A DNA stretch of 64,000 nt from Caballeronia pedi. GTDB taxonomy: Bacteria; Pseudomonadota; Gammaproteobacteria; Burkholderiales; Burkholderiaceae. The DNA lies in NCBI RefSeq assembly GCF_001544915.2, contig NZ_FCOE02000031.1, positions 1 to 64,000 of the forward strand, read 5' to 3'. The notes beneath the pieces are model-generated. The model ran no database searches. It was given only the letters and a program-made list of their open reading frames with translations, and had not been told where the DNA came from. Numbering within the stretch: position 1 is the stretch's first letter; every line of letters begins with the position of its first letter. Positions 18,323 through 28,034 of this stretch are shown here, in pieces. The position numbers were made by a program, and so were the translations under genes.

Positions 18323-19741
18323 TTATTGCAGGTCTTCCGACCGGCTGCGGGAGCGGAACGCGTCGCGCGAGCGCAGCGGATCGCCGCCGGCACTCGCGCT
18401 CGCTCCACTGGCGGCACTCGCCGCGCTGGCAGGCGCAGTCGCAGCCGGCGCGGATGCGCTCGCAGGACCCTGCGCACGCGCCTGCGGAGCTTCGGCCGTG
18501 GCCGGAGCACCCGATGCGGCCACGCCGCTCGTGCCTTCCGTGGATTCCTTCACCTGCTGACGATTGGCTTCGATGAGCTTGTCGAGCGGCAGATAGACCA
18601 CGTTATTGCCGGCCTTGCTGTCGACGAACACCTTTGTAGTGCGCGAGTAGATCTGCTGCATCGTGTCCAGGTACATGCGTTGACGAATGACCGCGGGCGC
18701 CTTCGAATACTCCGCGTACACCTCCTTGAAGCGTTCCGCGTCGCCCTGCGCCTGCGTGACCTCGCGATTGCTGTACGCCCTCGCCTCGTCGATCAGCTTG
18801 CCCGCGTCCGCCTTTGCGCGCGGCAGCAACTGATCCGCGTAGGCTTGCGCCGTGTCGCGCGCGCGTTCGTTGTCCTGGCGCACGCGCGCCGCTTCCTCGA
18901 ACGCGGACTGCACCTGTTGCGGCACCTGCACGCTCTGCACCGCGACGCCCGTGACCTGCAAACCGGTGCGGTACGTGTCGAGCGAACGCTGGATCGCTTC
19001 GATCAGGCGCGCGCGCAGCGCCTCGCGATCCTTGTAGAGCATGTCGTCCGTCTTGAGTCCGCCCGCGATCTCGCGAATCGCCGCCTGCGCGGCCTGCGTG
19101 ACGCTGTCGTCCGCGTTGACGCTGCGGAACAGGAAATCGGTGGGCGACTTGATCTGATACTGCACGGCGAAGCGCACGTCGACGATATCGGCGTCGTTCG
19201 TCAGCAGCGATGCGTCGCGCACGTTACCTTGCGACAGCGCGGTGCCGCGCCCCACTTCGACCGAACGGATCTGCGAGGTATCGACGATGTCGTTCGACTG
19301 GAACGGATACGGCAGACGCCAGTGGATGCCTTGCGCGACCGTCTGACGATACTTGCCGAACTGCGAAACCACGCCGACATGGCCGTCCTGAACGACGAAC
19401 ACGCCGCTGCCGAGATAGATGGCGATCAGCACGCCGATCACGATGCCGACGCCGATCTTCGTGCCGCGCCCGTTGTCGCGCGGCGCGCCGCCGTTGCCGT
19501 TGCCGGGCTTGCGTCCGAACACGCCTGCGAGGCGGCGATTGAACTCGCGCCACATCTCGTCGAGATCGGGCGGACCTTCGTCCTTGCCGTTCGGGCGCTT
19601 GCCGTCTTGCGGACGCTTCGTGTCGTTCTTCACGCCATTGCCTTCGCCCCGACCCCAGCGCGGATCGTCGATCGAAAAGACGGCATGCTCAGCTTGCCGG
19701 TTAGTCCGCTCTTTGTAGTCGTTCACTCGGTGATTCACCAT
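18323..19741 (-). CDS. hflK: HflK, SPFH-domain modulator of FtsH protease
   Basis: Partner of HflC. The chosen start (19741) gives 472 aa: a hydrophilic N-terminus rich in Gly/Asn/Lys, one transmembrane segment (IGVGIVIGVLIAIYLGSGVF), then the SPFH domain (VSQFGKYRQTVAQGIHWRLP) and a long helical region. The C-terminus is low-complexity Ala/Ser/Pro and then Ser/Arg-rich. The frame stays open about 100 codons upstream into hflX, but that part is not HflK-like. It follows hflX by 52 bases, the hfq-hflX-hflK-hflC order known from E. coli. Confidence 0.93.
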   Translation of the reverse strand: MVNHRVNDYKERTNRQAEHAVFSIDDPRWGRGEGNGVKNDTKRPQDGKRPNGKDEGPPDLDEMWREFNRRLAGVFGRKPGNGNGGAPRDNGRGTKIGVGIVIGVLIAIYLGSGVFVVQDGHVGVVSQFGKYRQTVAQGIHWRLPYPFQSNDIVDTSQIRSVEVGRGTALSQGNVRDASLLTNDADIVDVRFAVQYQIKSPTDFLFRSVNADDSVTQAAQAAIREIAGGLKTDDMLYKDREALRARLIEAIQRSLDTYRTGLQVTGVAVQSVQVPQQVQSAFEEAARVRQDNERARDTAQAYADQLLPRAKADAGKLIDEARAYSNREVTQAQGDAERFKEVYAEYSKAPAVIRQRMYLDTMQQIYSRTTKVFVDSKAGNNVVYLPLDKLIEANRQQVKESTEGTSGVAASGAPATAEAPQARAQGPASASAPAATAPASAASAASGASASAGGDPLRSRDAFRSRSRSEDLQ

Positions 19742-19793
19742 TAGACAGCCGGTCGGCCGGGTCGATGCCGGGGCGATGCGATTCCGAAGCAGC

Positions 19794-21062
19794 TCAATGT
19801 CCGTGCTCGGGAACCTTTCGATCGTCACGCTCAACGGGCGGCCGATGGTCGTCCGGCTGCGCGTTGGTGTCGTGTATGGCGTTTGACCCGGACTGCGTGG
19901 ATTGCGTTGCTTCGGACGCCTCGTGCGACTCCGGAAATTCGGCGAGCACGCTGGGCAGTCCCGCGTCGGGTTCGTCGGATTCCGCCGTGGCGATTTCGGC
20001 GATGGCAGCGCGCAGCGCATCGAGCCCCTGACCCGTGCGTGCACTCAAGAAAACGCGCGAAATATTACCATACTCGTCCCTTTCAACCGCCTCGTCGCGG
20101 GCCGCGAGTTCGGGCACCGCATCGATCTTGTTGAAGACGAGAATCTGGCGGATATTGTCCGCGCCGATGCCGCGCAACACCTCGTTCACCTGATCGATCT
20201 GATCGAGGCGCACCGCGCTCGATGCATCGACGACATGCAGCAGCACGTCCGCGTGAATGGTTTCCTCCAGCGTCGCGCGGAAAGCCGCGACGAGCTGGTG
20301 CGGCAATTCGCGGATGAACCCGACCGTGTCCGACACGACCACATGCCCCGCTTCCTCGCCGAGGAACACGCGGCGCGACGTCGTATCGAGCGTGGCGAAG
20401 AGCTGGTCGGCGGCGTACGCCTGCGCCTTCGTGAGCGCGTTGAAGAGCGTCGATTTGCCCGCGTTCGTATAGCCGACGAGCGACACCGACATCGTCCGGT
20501 TGCGCACCCGCTGACGCCGCTGCGTACCGTGCTGGCGGCGCAGCTTTTCGAGCCGCGACTTGAGCGCCTTGATGCGCTCGCCGATCAGACGGCGGTCGGT
20601 TTCGAGCTGCGTTTCGCCGGGTCCGCGCAGGCCGATACCGCCCTTCTGCCGTTCCAGGTGAGTCCATGCGCGAATCAGGCGCGTCGACAGATATTGCAAC
20701 TGCGCGAGTTCCACCTGCAGCTTGCCTTCGTGGCTGCGGGCGCGCTGCGCGAAGATATCGAGAATGAGACTGGTGCGATCGACCACGCGGCGATTCAGCG
20801 CAACCTCGAGATTGCGTTGCTGCGCGGGCGCGAGCGCGTGATTGAAGATGACGAGTTCGACGTCGTTTGCTTCGCACTGCAGGCGCAGTTCCTCGACCTT
20901 GCCGCTGCCGATGAACATTTTGGCATCGGGGCTCGAACGGCGGCCGGTGAGCGTGACGGCGGGATGGGCGCCCGCACTTTGTGCGAGCAGGCTGAGTTCT
21001 TCCAGACTGGCTTCGAAATCGATCTTGCCGAAGTCGATGCCGACGAGCGCTGCGTTGATCAA
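19794..21062 (-). CDS. hflX: Ribosome-associated GTPase HflX
   Basis: A 422 aa GTPase that binds the 50S subunit and splits stalled ribosomes under stress. An N-terminal HflX domain (TGRRSSPDAKMFIGSGKVEE), the helical linker with GGIGLRGPGETQLETDRR, then the G domain: G1 GYTNAGKST (197-205), DTVGFIRELP, and NKID. The best start is TTG at 21062. The frame continues upstream 22 codons to a TAA without ATG, GTG or TTG, yet that stretch looks coding-like (KQLAGRFKKPEHIN), so a non-standard start is conceivable. It lies 88 bases after hfq. Confidence 0.93.
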   Translation of the reverse strand: MINAALVGIDFGKIDFEASLEELSLLAQSAGAHPAVTLTGRRSSPDAKMFIGSGKVEELRLQCEANDVELVIFNHALAPAQQRNLEVALNRRVVDRTSLILDIFAQRARSHEGKLQVELAQLQYLSTRLIRAWTHLERQKGGIGLRGPGETQLETDRRLIGERIKALKSRLEKLRRQHGTQRRQRVRNRTMSVSLVGYTNAGKSTLFNALTKAQAYAADQLFATLDTTSRRVFLGEEAGHVVVSDTVGFIRELPHQLVAAFRATLEETIHADVLLHVVDASSAVRLDQIDQVNEVLRGIGADNIRQILVFNKIDAVPELAARDEAVERDEYGNISRVFLSARTGQGLDALRAAIAEIATAESDEPDAGLPSVLAEFPESHEASEATQSTQSGSNAIHDTNAQPDDHRPPVERDDRKVPEHGH

Positions 21063-21150
21063 ATTGATGTGTTCAGGTTTTTTGAAGCGACCGGCGAGTT
21101 GCTTAATGTTCGCTTTAGAAGTGGCAAATTAGCGCCGGCCGCAACGATGT

Positions 21151-21387
21151 TTAGGACGTTTCAGCGTCCGGGTGGAAATTCACCGGACGGGCGGGCACGA
21201 CCGTGGAAATGGCGTGCTTGTAGACCATCTGGGTGACCGTATTTCGGAGCAACACGACGTACTGGTCGAACGATTCGATGTTCCCTTGAAGCTTGATGCC
21301 GTTGACCAAATAGATCGACACCGGCACGTGCTCTTTACGCAGTGCGTTCAAAAACGGGTCTTGTAACAATTGCCCTTTGTTGCTCAT
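21151..21387 (-). CDS. hfq: RNA chaperone Hfq
   Basis: A 78 aa Sm-like protein forming a hexameric ring that pairs small RNAs with mRNAs. It contains Sm1 (VPVSIYLVNGIKLQGNIESFD) and Sm2 with the YKHAIST motif, and the proximal-face Q8 and F39-type residues (QLLQDPFLN). The ATG at 21387 has GGAG seven bases upstream. The short C-terminal tail (PVNFHPDAETS) is typical of beta-proteobacteria and unlike the long tail of E. coli Hfq. Confidence 0.98.
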   Translation of the reverse strand: MSNKGQLLQDPFLNALRKEHVPVSIYLVNGIKLQGNIESFDQYVVLLRNTVTQMVYKHAISTVVPARPVNFHPDAETS

Positions 21388-21460
21388 AGCAAACTCCGTG
21401 TTTTTTTGCAGGTTGGAAGTATTGTGGACGAAGAAAAAGAGATCCGCCGACAATCGCTAC

Positions 21461-21466
21461 ACTATA
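21461..21466 (-). promoter_or_regulatory. Candidate -10 box of hfq promoter
   Basis: TATAGT on the minus strand about 74 bases upstream of the hfq ATG, in A/T-richer DNA between der and hfq. The -35 region is poor, so this is tentative. Confidence 0.4.
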
Positions 21467-21548
21467 GCCGATTTTCGCTGTTTTACGTTTCCGGCCCCCG
21501 TCGGCCGAATGGCCAGCGAACGCCGTAACGCAAGGCTTCACGCGGTTC

Positions 21549-22889
21549 TCACTCCTTGTCCGCGTAAGGATTCCGGCTCGACCGGAACTCTATGCGAAGT
21601 GGAGTGCCGGCGAGCCCAAAAGTTTCGCGAAAGCGCCCTTCCAGATAACGCTTGTAGGTATCCGTGATCGCGTCGAGCGCGTTGCCGTGCACGACGATGA
21701 TCGGCGGATTCTGGCCGCCCTGGTGCGCGTAACGCAGCTTCGGCCGCACCGGGCCGCGGCGGCGCGGTTGCTGGAATTCCACCGCGTCGATCAGCGCGCG
21801 CGTGAGCTTCGGCGTCGGCAGTTTGGCCATCGCGGCGGCGTAGGCGTCGTCGACCGATTTCATCAGCGCGCCGATGCCCGTCTTTTCCAGCGCGGAAACG
21901 TAGTGGAATTTAGCAAAGTCCAAAAACTTGAGCTTGCGCGTGAGGTCCGCCTTCGTGCGCTCACGCACATGCGAATCCAGCCCGTCCCACTTGTTCACGC
22001 CCACCACCAGCGCGCGCCCCTGTTCGACCACGAAGCCCGCGATGTGCGCGTCCTGTTCCGAAATATCCTGCTGCGCATCGAGCAGCAGGATCACGACGTT
22101 GGCGTCCGAAATCGACTGCAGCGTCTTCACGACCGAGAACTTTTCGATCGCTTCGAACACCTTGCCGCGACGGCGCAGGCCGGCCGTGTCGATCAACGTG
22201 TATTTGCGGCCTTGCCGCTCGAAATCAACATAGATCGAATCGCGCGTAGTGCCGGGCATATCGAACGCGATCACGCGCTCCTCGCCGATCAGCGTGTTCA
22301 CGAGCGTCGACTTGCCGACGTTCGGACGCCCGACGATCGCGATCTTGACGCCGTGCTGCGCCTTCTCTTCCTCCGATTCTTCCGGCTGATCCTTGTACGC
22401 GAGATCGAGCGCGTCGTTGATCATCTCGAGGACGCCATCGCCATGCGCGGCCGAGATCGCGCGCGGGTCGCCCAGGCCGAGCTCATAGAAGTCCGACGCG
22501 ACCGCCGTGTACTTCATGCCCTCCGCCTTGTTCACGACCAGAAAGAGCGGCCGGCCGGTCTTGCGCAGATAGTCGGCGATCGCCTTGTCCTGCGGCGCGA
22601 GGCCGTTGCGCCCGTCGACGATGAACACGACGACGTCGGCCTCTTCGACCGCCTGGCGCGTCTGGCGCGCCATCTCGTGCAGGATGCCGTCCTTCGCCAC
22701 CGGCTCGAAGCCGCCCGTGTCCACCACGAGATACGGCCGCTCGCCGCCCAGACGGCCTTCGCCGTAATGGCGGTCACGGGTGAGGCCGGGCAAGTCCGCG
22801 ACGAGCGCGTCGCGCGAGCGCGTGAGCCGGTTGAAAAGGGTCGATTTCCCCACATTGGGGCGCCCGACGAGGGCAATCACGGGTTTCAT
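21549..22889 (-). CDS. der: Ribosome biogenesis GTPase Der (EngA)
   Basis: An essential 446 aa GTPase for 50S subunit maturation, with two G domains in tandem: the first G1 GRPNVGKST at 9-17 and the second GRPNVGKST at 187-195, followed by a C-terminal KH-like domain (LTRALIDAVEFQQPRRRGPV onwards). An acidic linker (EESEEEK) joins the two G domains. The protein starts MKPVIALVG. It is part of the hisS-yfgM-bamB-der gene order shared with E. coli. Confidence 0.97.
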   Translation of the reverse strand: MKPVIALVGRPNVGKSTLFNRLTRSRDALVADLPGLTRDRHYGEGRLGGERPYLVVDTGGFEPVAKDGILHEMARQTRQAVEEADVVVFIVDGRNGLAPQDKAIADYLRKTGRPLFLVVNKAEGMKYTAVASDFYELGLGDPRAISAAHGDGVLEMINDALDLAYKDQPEESEEEKAQHGVKIAIVGRPNVGKSTLVNTLIGEERVIAFDMPGTTRDSIYVDFERQGRKYTLIDTAGLRRRGKVFEAIEKFSVVKTLQSISDANVVILLLDAQQDISEQDAHIAGFVVEQGRALVVGVNKWDGLDSHVRERTKADLTRKLKFLDFAKFHYVSALEKTGIGALMKSVDDAYAAAMAKLPTPKLTRALIDAVEFQQPRRRGPVRPKLRYAHQGGQNPPIIVVHGNALDAITDTYKRYLEGRFRETFGLAGTPLRIEFRSSRNPYADKE

Positions 22890-23283
22890 CTGATTTTGTT
22901 CAAGGTTGAACGCAAGGCGAACGCGGAACGGGCGGTAGAAACATCTCGTTGCGTTCCGCTACGCCGCGCAATGGCTGCGCTTGTCGAAAATTAGCATGGA
23001 TTCGGCTTGCCGCACGCGAGGCGCGTCGGCCGACCAGACTTGACGGCGATCATTCGCCGGTTTGCCTCTCGGGAGGCTCATCTTGCGCGACGCTTACGCG
23101 CGACGCGCTTCATTCTTGCGACCCTGCTCTTGCATGCGGGTTTTATCGCGATGCGCGCGCGGCGCACCGCTTCTTTCTCGTGCGGCTCGTCGTGGCGAGC
23201 CTGCCGCGCCGCCGGGAATCGCGGCGCGCTTGCTGCTGACGACCGCGAGCGCGCGTCAAACGCGCACGCGGCCGTGCTTCGGA
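22890..23283. other. Intergenic region between bamB and der
   Basis: 394 bases, the largest gap in the ndk-to-kup run. It is GC-rich with several short inverted repeats (for example around 23210-23240 and 23255-23270), and I find no convincing gene on either strand. The der promoter probably lies near its der end; a TAAT-containing A/T-richer spot is at about 22990. Confidence 0.55.
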
Positions 23284-24444
23284 TCAGTTGCCAGGCCGGA
23301 AGCCGTAGAGATCACCGTCATGCGTCTGCACGACGAGCGTGTTGCCCGCCAGCACCGGCGCGGCGGTGATCGCACTGCCGTCGGTCGGCGCGCGGCCGAC
23401 CAGCTCGCCGTTTTCCACATTGAGGAAGTGCAGGAAGCCCTGATAATCGCCCACCACGACAGCACGGCCGAGGATATACGGCACGCTGACGCTGCGGTTC
23501 TTCAGCGTATCCGTTTTCCAGATCTGCGAGCCGTCCGACGCGCGGAACGCGTTGACGACCGACCAGTCGTCGCCGGCCGCGACGATCTGCTCGTCCTGCG
23601 CGAGGCCGCTGTCGCTCGAGAAGTTCTTCTCCCACACCGGACGGCCCGAGTTCGCATCGAAGCAGCCGATGCGGCCCTGGAACGTCACCGCGCAGGTCTG
23701 CGCGCCGACGAGGCCCGGCGCGCCGGTCACGTCGTTGATGCGCTCGACTTCGGTCACGCCCTTCGGATACGACACCGGCGCCTGCCAGTAGGCATCGCCC
23801 GTCTGCAGGTTGATCGCCGCGAACGTGCCGCCGGGGAAGCCCGCGAGCACGGCCTGATTGCCGGCGAAGGTCATGCCCGCCGCGACACGCAGGTTCAGCG
23901 GCACGGCGCGCAACTGGAACACCCACTTCTGTTCGCCGGTCTGCGCGCTGTACGCGATGACCTTGCCGTCGATCGTGCGCACGATCACGAGATCGTTGCC
24001 GACGAGCGGCGGCGAGACGATCTCGCCCGGCGCCGTGGCGGTCCACAGCAGCTTGCCGTCGGAGCCGAGCACATCGACCTGGCCCTTCAGGCCGCCCACG
24101 GCCGTCAGATTGCCGTCGCTGCCGACGCCTGCGGAGAGATCGTCCTTGAGCTTGGTGCGCCAGACGTCCTGACCGGTCTTCGAATCGATCTTGGCGACGG
24201 TGCCGTTCGTGCCCGCGGCGAAGACGTAATCGCCCACGGCGACCGGCGAGAACAGATAGCGGCCTGCCTTGCCGACGCTCGCCTTCCACGCCTGGTTGAC
24301 GTTCAACACCGGCTTGAAGTTCGCGAGCGGCACCGGCACGCGGCGCTCATCCTTGGTCGACGAGCAAGCGGCCAACAAGACGGTCATCGCGCAAGTGAGC
24401 GGCACAGCGTAGCGTTTCAAAAAAGTCATCGGTGGACGCAACAT
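23284..24444 (-). CDS. bamB: Outer membrane protein assembly factor BamB lipoprotein
   Basis: The beta-propeller lipoprotein of the BAM complex. The signal peptide ends in lipobox LLAAC with C27. The 386 aa protein shows repeated PQQ-like blades (for example GTVAKIDSKTGQDVWRTKL, GKVIAYSAQTGEQKWVFQL, SGRPVWEKNF). The ATG at 24444 and the one at 24429 (MTFLKRYAV) both keep the signal peptide; neither has a clear ribosome-binding site. It lies between yfgM and der, the usual place. Confidence 0.96.
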   Translation of the reverse strand: MLRPPMTFLKRYAVPLTCAMTVLLAACSSTKDERRVPVPLANFKPVLNVNQAWKASVGKAGRYLFSPVAVGDYVFAAGTNGTVAKIDSKTGQDVWRTKLKDDLSAGVGSDGNLTAVGGLKGQVDVLGSDGKLLWTATAPGEIVSPPLVGNDLVIVRTIDGKVIAYSAQTGEQKWVFQLRAVPLNLRVAAGMTFAGNQAVLAGFPGGTFAAINLQTGDAYWQAPVSYPKGVTEVERINDVTGAPGLVGAQTCAVTFQGRIGCFDANSGRPVWEKNFSSDSGLAQDEQIVAAGDDWSVVNAFRASDGSQIWKTDTLKNRSVSVPYILGRAVVVGDYQGFLHFLNVENGELVGRAPTDGSAITAAPVLAGNTLVVQTHDGDLYGFRPGN

Positions 24445-24553
24445 GAATGGGTGAATTGGGTTGATCGGCGCTCTCCGCCGCGTCGCCTCGTGGCGACGCT
24501 TTGGGGCGGCGGCTCAATTGAGCAAGATTGGATCGATACGAAAACGCTGCGGA

Positions 24554-25183
24554 TCAGCCGCCGAGCGCGTCGAGCTTGAACTGGATCAACTGACGCGCGG
24601 ACGTGTCGTTCTCGGGCAGCGCGGCGAGCGCGACCTGGTAAGCCGCGCGCGCATCGTCGCGTTTGCCCTGCGCGGCGAGCAGGTCGCCGCGGCGATCCGC
24701 GATCACGCCCTTGAACGCATCGAGCGGTTGATCCGCGAGCAGTTTCAGGCCCGCGTCGTAGTTCTTCTCGTCGAGCAGAACGAGCGCGAGACGCAGCTTC
24801 GCGATCTGCTTGTACTCGTCGTCCTTCGCGTGGTCGATGGCCCATTGCAACTGAGTCTTCGCACCCGCCGCGTTGCCCGCCATGTAAAACGATTTGGCGG
24901 CCGCGAGCGCCGACATCTGCGCGTAACCCGTGCCGCCGAACTTGTCTTCCATGTCCGTCGCCACGCGGGTGACGAGCGCCTGGTCGTTGCCGTTCACCGC
25001 CTGCTGCAAGTGGTCGTACAGCACCGATGCCTCGGCTGCCTGCCGGCGCTGCCAGTAATTCCAGCCGTTGTAGCCGGCCGCAATGATGAGCGCCACGAGC
25101 ACGATCCAGGTCGTGGCATTGCCCCATTTGGCCCACCAGGCCTTTACGCTTTCAAGTGATTCTTGTTCGTCGTGATAGCTCAT
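24554..25183 (-). CDS. yfgM: YfgM-family tetratricopeptide protein, SecYEG-associated
   Basis: A 209 aa membrane-anchored protein of the YfgM (DUF2133) family: a short cytosolic N-terminus SYHDEQESLESVKAWWAKWG, one transmembrane helix (about 24-40) and a periplasmic TPR-like domain ending near DTSARQLIQFKLDALGG. In E. coli YfgM works with PpiD at the Sec translocon and helps newly exported proteins. Its place between hisS and bamB is the conserved one. Confidence 0.92.
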   Translation of the reverse strand: MSYHDEQESLESVKAWWAKWGNATTWIVLVALIIAAGYNGWNYWQRRQAAEASVLYDHLQQAVNGNDQALVTRVATDMEDKFGGTGYAQMSALAAAKSFYMAGNAAGAKTQLQWAIDHAKDDEYKQIAKLRLALVLLDEKNYDAGLKLLADQPLDAFKGVIADRRGDLLAAQGKRDDARAAYQVALAALPENDTSARQLIQFKLDALGG

Positions 25184-25285
25184 CGTCCAGCTATTCCTTC
25201 CTGCGTTTCAAATTCCTCAACGAGCGGCGCGCGCGAAGCGGATTCGTTCCGAACCCGCCGATGCGCGCGGTCAGGCGCCTGAATT

Positions 25286-26635
25286 TCAGGCACCCTCGTC
25301 ATCGGCGGTTGCAACCATCGCATTGATTAGGTATTCGGTCAAGTCTTCCGCCGGAACGTTCACCTGCTCGTTCTTTTGCCCGTCGGACATTTCGTTGCCC
25401 GAACGGCGCAGCGGTTTGACGCCGATCATGCCTTGCGCGAGTTCGTCCTCGCCGAGCACGACCGCGAAGGCCGCGCCGCTCGCGTCGGCCTTCTTCATCT
25501 GCGACTTGAAGCTCGAGATCGCACCGTCCGGGCTGCAATGCAGGATGACGTCGAGACCGGTATCGCGCAGACGCTCGGCGACGATGAACGCCTGCTCCGC
25601 CGCCTGTTCGCCCTGATGCACCACGTAGACATCCGTGCCTTCCGCTTCGGGCACGAGCTGCTCTTCCTTCAGCAATTCGAGGATGCGCTCGACGCCCATC
25701 GCCCAGCCGCACGCGGCCGTCGGCTTGCCGCCGAGCTGCTCGATCAGCGGATCATAGCGACCGCCGCCCGCGACCGTGCCTTGCGCGCCGAGCTTTTCGG
25801 TGACCCACTCGAACACGGTGAGGTTGTAGTAGTCGAGACCGCGCACGAGACGCGGATTGATGGTGAACGGAATATTGTTCGCCTTGAGCAGGCGCTGCAC
25901 GCCGTCGAAGTGCTTGCGCGACGCATCGCCCAGAAAATCGACGAGCTTCGGCGCGTTCTGCGCGATCTCCTGCATGGCCGGATTCTTCGTGTCGAGCACG
26001 CGCAGCGGGTTCGTATAGAGACGGCGCTTCGCTTCTTCATCGAGCGAATCGACGTGCTTCTCCAGATACGCGATCAGTTCCTTGCGATGCGCCGCGCGCT
26101 CCTCGGCCTGCCCGAGCGAATTCAGTTCGAGGCGAATGCCGGTGAGCCCGAGATCGTCCCAGAGACGCTGGCACATCATGATGATTTCGGCGTCGGTATC
26201 CGGGCCCGTGAAGCCGAGCGCTTCCACGCCGACCTGATGAAACTGCCGGTAACGCCCGCGCTGCGGACGCTCGTGACGGAACATCGGGCCGACGTACCAC
26301 AGGCGCTTCGGGCCGTCGTACAGCAGGTTGTGCTCGATGGTCGCGCGCACCACCGCCGCGGTATTCTCCGGGCGCATCGTCAGATGCTCGCCGTTCAGAG
26401 AATCCGTGAAGCTGTACATCTCTTTCTCGACGATATCGGTCACTTCGCCGATTCCGCGCGTGAACAACTGCGTATGCTCGACGATAGGCGTGCGGATGTT
26501 CTGATATCCGTACGCGCGCAGCATCGACTTGACGGTGGTTTCGAAGAAATCCCACAACGCGGCATCCTGCGGGAGGATGTCGTTCATGCCCTTTACGCCG
26601 CTCAGTTTTTCGAGCCGTTTCTTCTGTTCAGTCAT
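25286..26635 (-). CDS. hisS: Histidyl-tRNA synthetase
   Basis: Charges tRNA-His. The 449 aa class II synthetase shows GVKGMNDILP at the N-terminus, motif 2 FRHERPQRGRYRQFHQVGVE, the histidine-binding RGLDYYNLTVFE and GGGRYDPLIEQLGG motifs, and a C-terminal anticodon-binding domain. The C-terminus (NVPAEDLTEYLINAMVATAD) is slightly longer than in E. coli. It starts six bases after ispG ends, so they are co-transcribed. Confidence 0.97.
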   Translation of the reverse strand: MTEQKKRLEKLSGVKGMNDILPQDAALWDFFETTVKSMLRAYGYQNIRTPIVEHTQLFTRGIGEVTDIVEKEMYSFTDSLNGEHLTMRPENTAAVVRATIEHNLLYDGPKRLWYVGPMFRHERPQRGRYRQFHQVGVEALGFTGPDTDAEIIMMCQRLWDDLGLTGIRLELNSLGQAEERAAHRKELIAYLEKHVDSLDEEAKRRLYTNPLRVLDTKNPAMQEIAQNAPKLVDFLGDASRKHFDGVQRLLKANNIPFTINPRLVRGLDYYNLTVFEWVTEKLGAQGTVAGGGRYDPLIEQLGGKPTAACGWAMGVERILELLKEEQLVPEAEGTDVYVVHQGEQAAEQAFIVAERLRDTGLDVILHCSPDGAISSFKSQMKKADASGAAFAVVLGEDELAQGMIGVKPLRRSGNEMSDGQKNEQVNVPAEDLTEYLINAMVATADDEGA

Positions 26636-26641
26636 CTGTCT

Positions 26642-27970
26642 TCAAAGGGTTGCGGTAGACGTTTCTTCACGCTTGCCTGCTTCCTGCCCGTAGGTGCGCT
26701 CGACATAGTCGCTGACGATTTGCTGGAATTCCTCGGCGATGCGCTCGCCGCGCAGCGTCTTCACCTTGACGCCGTCGATGAACACGGGCGCCGCCGGATT
26801 CTCGCCCGAACCCGGCAAACTGATGCCGATGTTCGCGTGCTTCGATTCGCCCGGCCCGTTGACGATGCAGCCCATCACCGCGACATGCATCTTCTCGACT
26901 CCGGGGAAACGGTCACGCCACGTGGGCATCGAGTTGCGCAGGTACGACTGGATTTGCGAGGCGAGTTCCTGGAACAGCGTACTGGTGGTGCGGCCGCAGC
27001 CAGGGCACGCGATGACCATCGGCGTAAACGAACGCAGGCCCATCGTCTGGAGGATTTCCTGGCCGACGATCACTTCGCCCGTGCGCGCGCCGCCCGGCTC
27101 GGGCGTGAGCGAGATGCGGATCGTGTCGCCGATGCCTTCCTGCAGCAGCACCGACAGCGCCGCCGTCGAGGCGACGATACCCTTCGAACCCATGCCCGCT
27201 TCGGTCAATCCGAGGTGCAGCGCGAAGCTGCAACGCTTCGCGAGTTCGCGGTACACGGCGATGAGATCCTGCACGCCGCTGACCTTGCACGACAGGATGA
27301 TCTTGTCGCGCCCGAGGCCCAGTTCGACCGCACGCTCCGCCGAGCCGATCGCCGACTGGATCAGCGCCTCGTACATCACGCTTTGCAGCTCCCACGGCGT
27401 CGAGCGCGCGGCATTTTCGTCCATCATGCGCGCGAGCAGGTCCTGATCGAGACTGCCCCAGTTCACGCCGATTCGCACCGGCTTGTCATATTTGATCGCG
27501 GCTTCGATCATCTGCGCGAACTGCGTATCGCGCTTCGCGCCCTGCCCGACGTTGCCCGGATTGATGCGGTACTTCGAGAGCGTCTCGGCGCACGCGGGAT
27601 AGTCGCGCAGCAGCAGATGGCCGTTGTAATGAAAGTCGCCGACGAGCGGCACCGTGACGCCCATGCGATCGAGCTGCTCGCGTACATGCGGCACGGCGGC
27701 GGCCGCTTCCGGCGTGTTCACGGTGATGCGCACGAGTTCGGAGCCGGCCTGCGCGAGTTCCTTGATCTGGATCGCCGTGCCGATCGCGTCGGCGGTGTCG
27801 GTGTTGGTCATCGACTGCACGCGCACCGGCGCGTCGCCGCCGATCGTGACGAGCTGGCCGCCCCAGCGCACATCGACCGCATGCGATGCGCGACGCGCCA
27901 ATGACCCGCCGAAGACCGGTTCGGTCGAACAAATCTTGCTGCTAATCAGAGATTGAGCTTCGGATTGCAT
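26642..27970 (-). CDS. ispG: 4-hydroxy-3-methylbut-2-enyl diphosphate synthase (flavodoxin) IspG
   Basis: Penultimate enzyme of the MEP isoprenoid pathway, reducing MEcPP to HMBPP with a [4Fe-4S] cluster. The TIM-barrel part (VRVQSMTNTDTAD, RINPGNVGQG) is followed by cluster cysteines in ACPGCGRTTS and the third in MGCIVNGPGE. I chose the ATG at 27970 (442 aa), which has AAAGGG about seven bases upstream; a TTG six codons earlier (27988) is possible. An insertion of the beta-proteobacterial long type is present between the barrel and the cluster domain. Confidence 0.95.
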   Translation of the reverse strand: MQSEAQSLISSKICSTEPVFGGSLARRASHAVDVRWGGQLVTIGGDAPVRVQSMTNTDTADAIGTAIQIKELAQAGSELVRITVNTPEAAAAVPHVREQLDRMGVTVPLVGDFHYNGHLLLRDYPACAETLSKYRINPGNVGQGAKRDTQFAQMIEAAIKYDKPVRIGVNWGSLDQDLLARMMDENAARSTPWELQSVMYEALIQSAIGSAERAVELGLGRDKIILSCKVSGVQDLIAVYRELAKRCSFALHLGLTEAGMGSKGIVASTAALSVLLQEGIGDTIRISLTPEPGGARTGEVIVGQEILQTMGLRSFTPMVIACPGCGRTTSTLFQELASQIQSYLRNSMPTWRDRFPGVEKMHVAVMGCIVNGPGESKHANIGISLPGSGENPAAPVFIDGVKVKTLRGERIAEEFQQIVSDYVERTYGQEAGKREETSTATL

Positions 27971-28034
27971 CGAAAAACCCTTTGGCAACCGTCGCGCCGT
28001 TCAGGCAGCGAGTTGCGTGTGTTTAATCTCAAAC

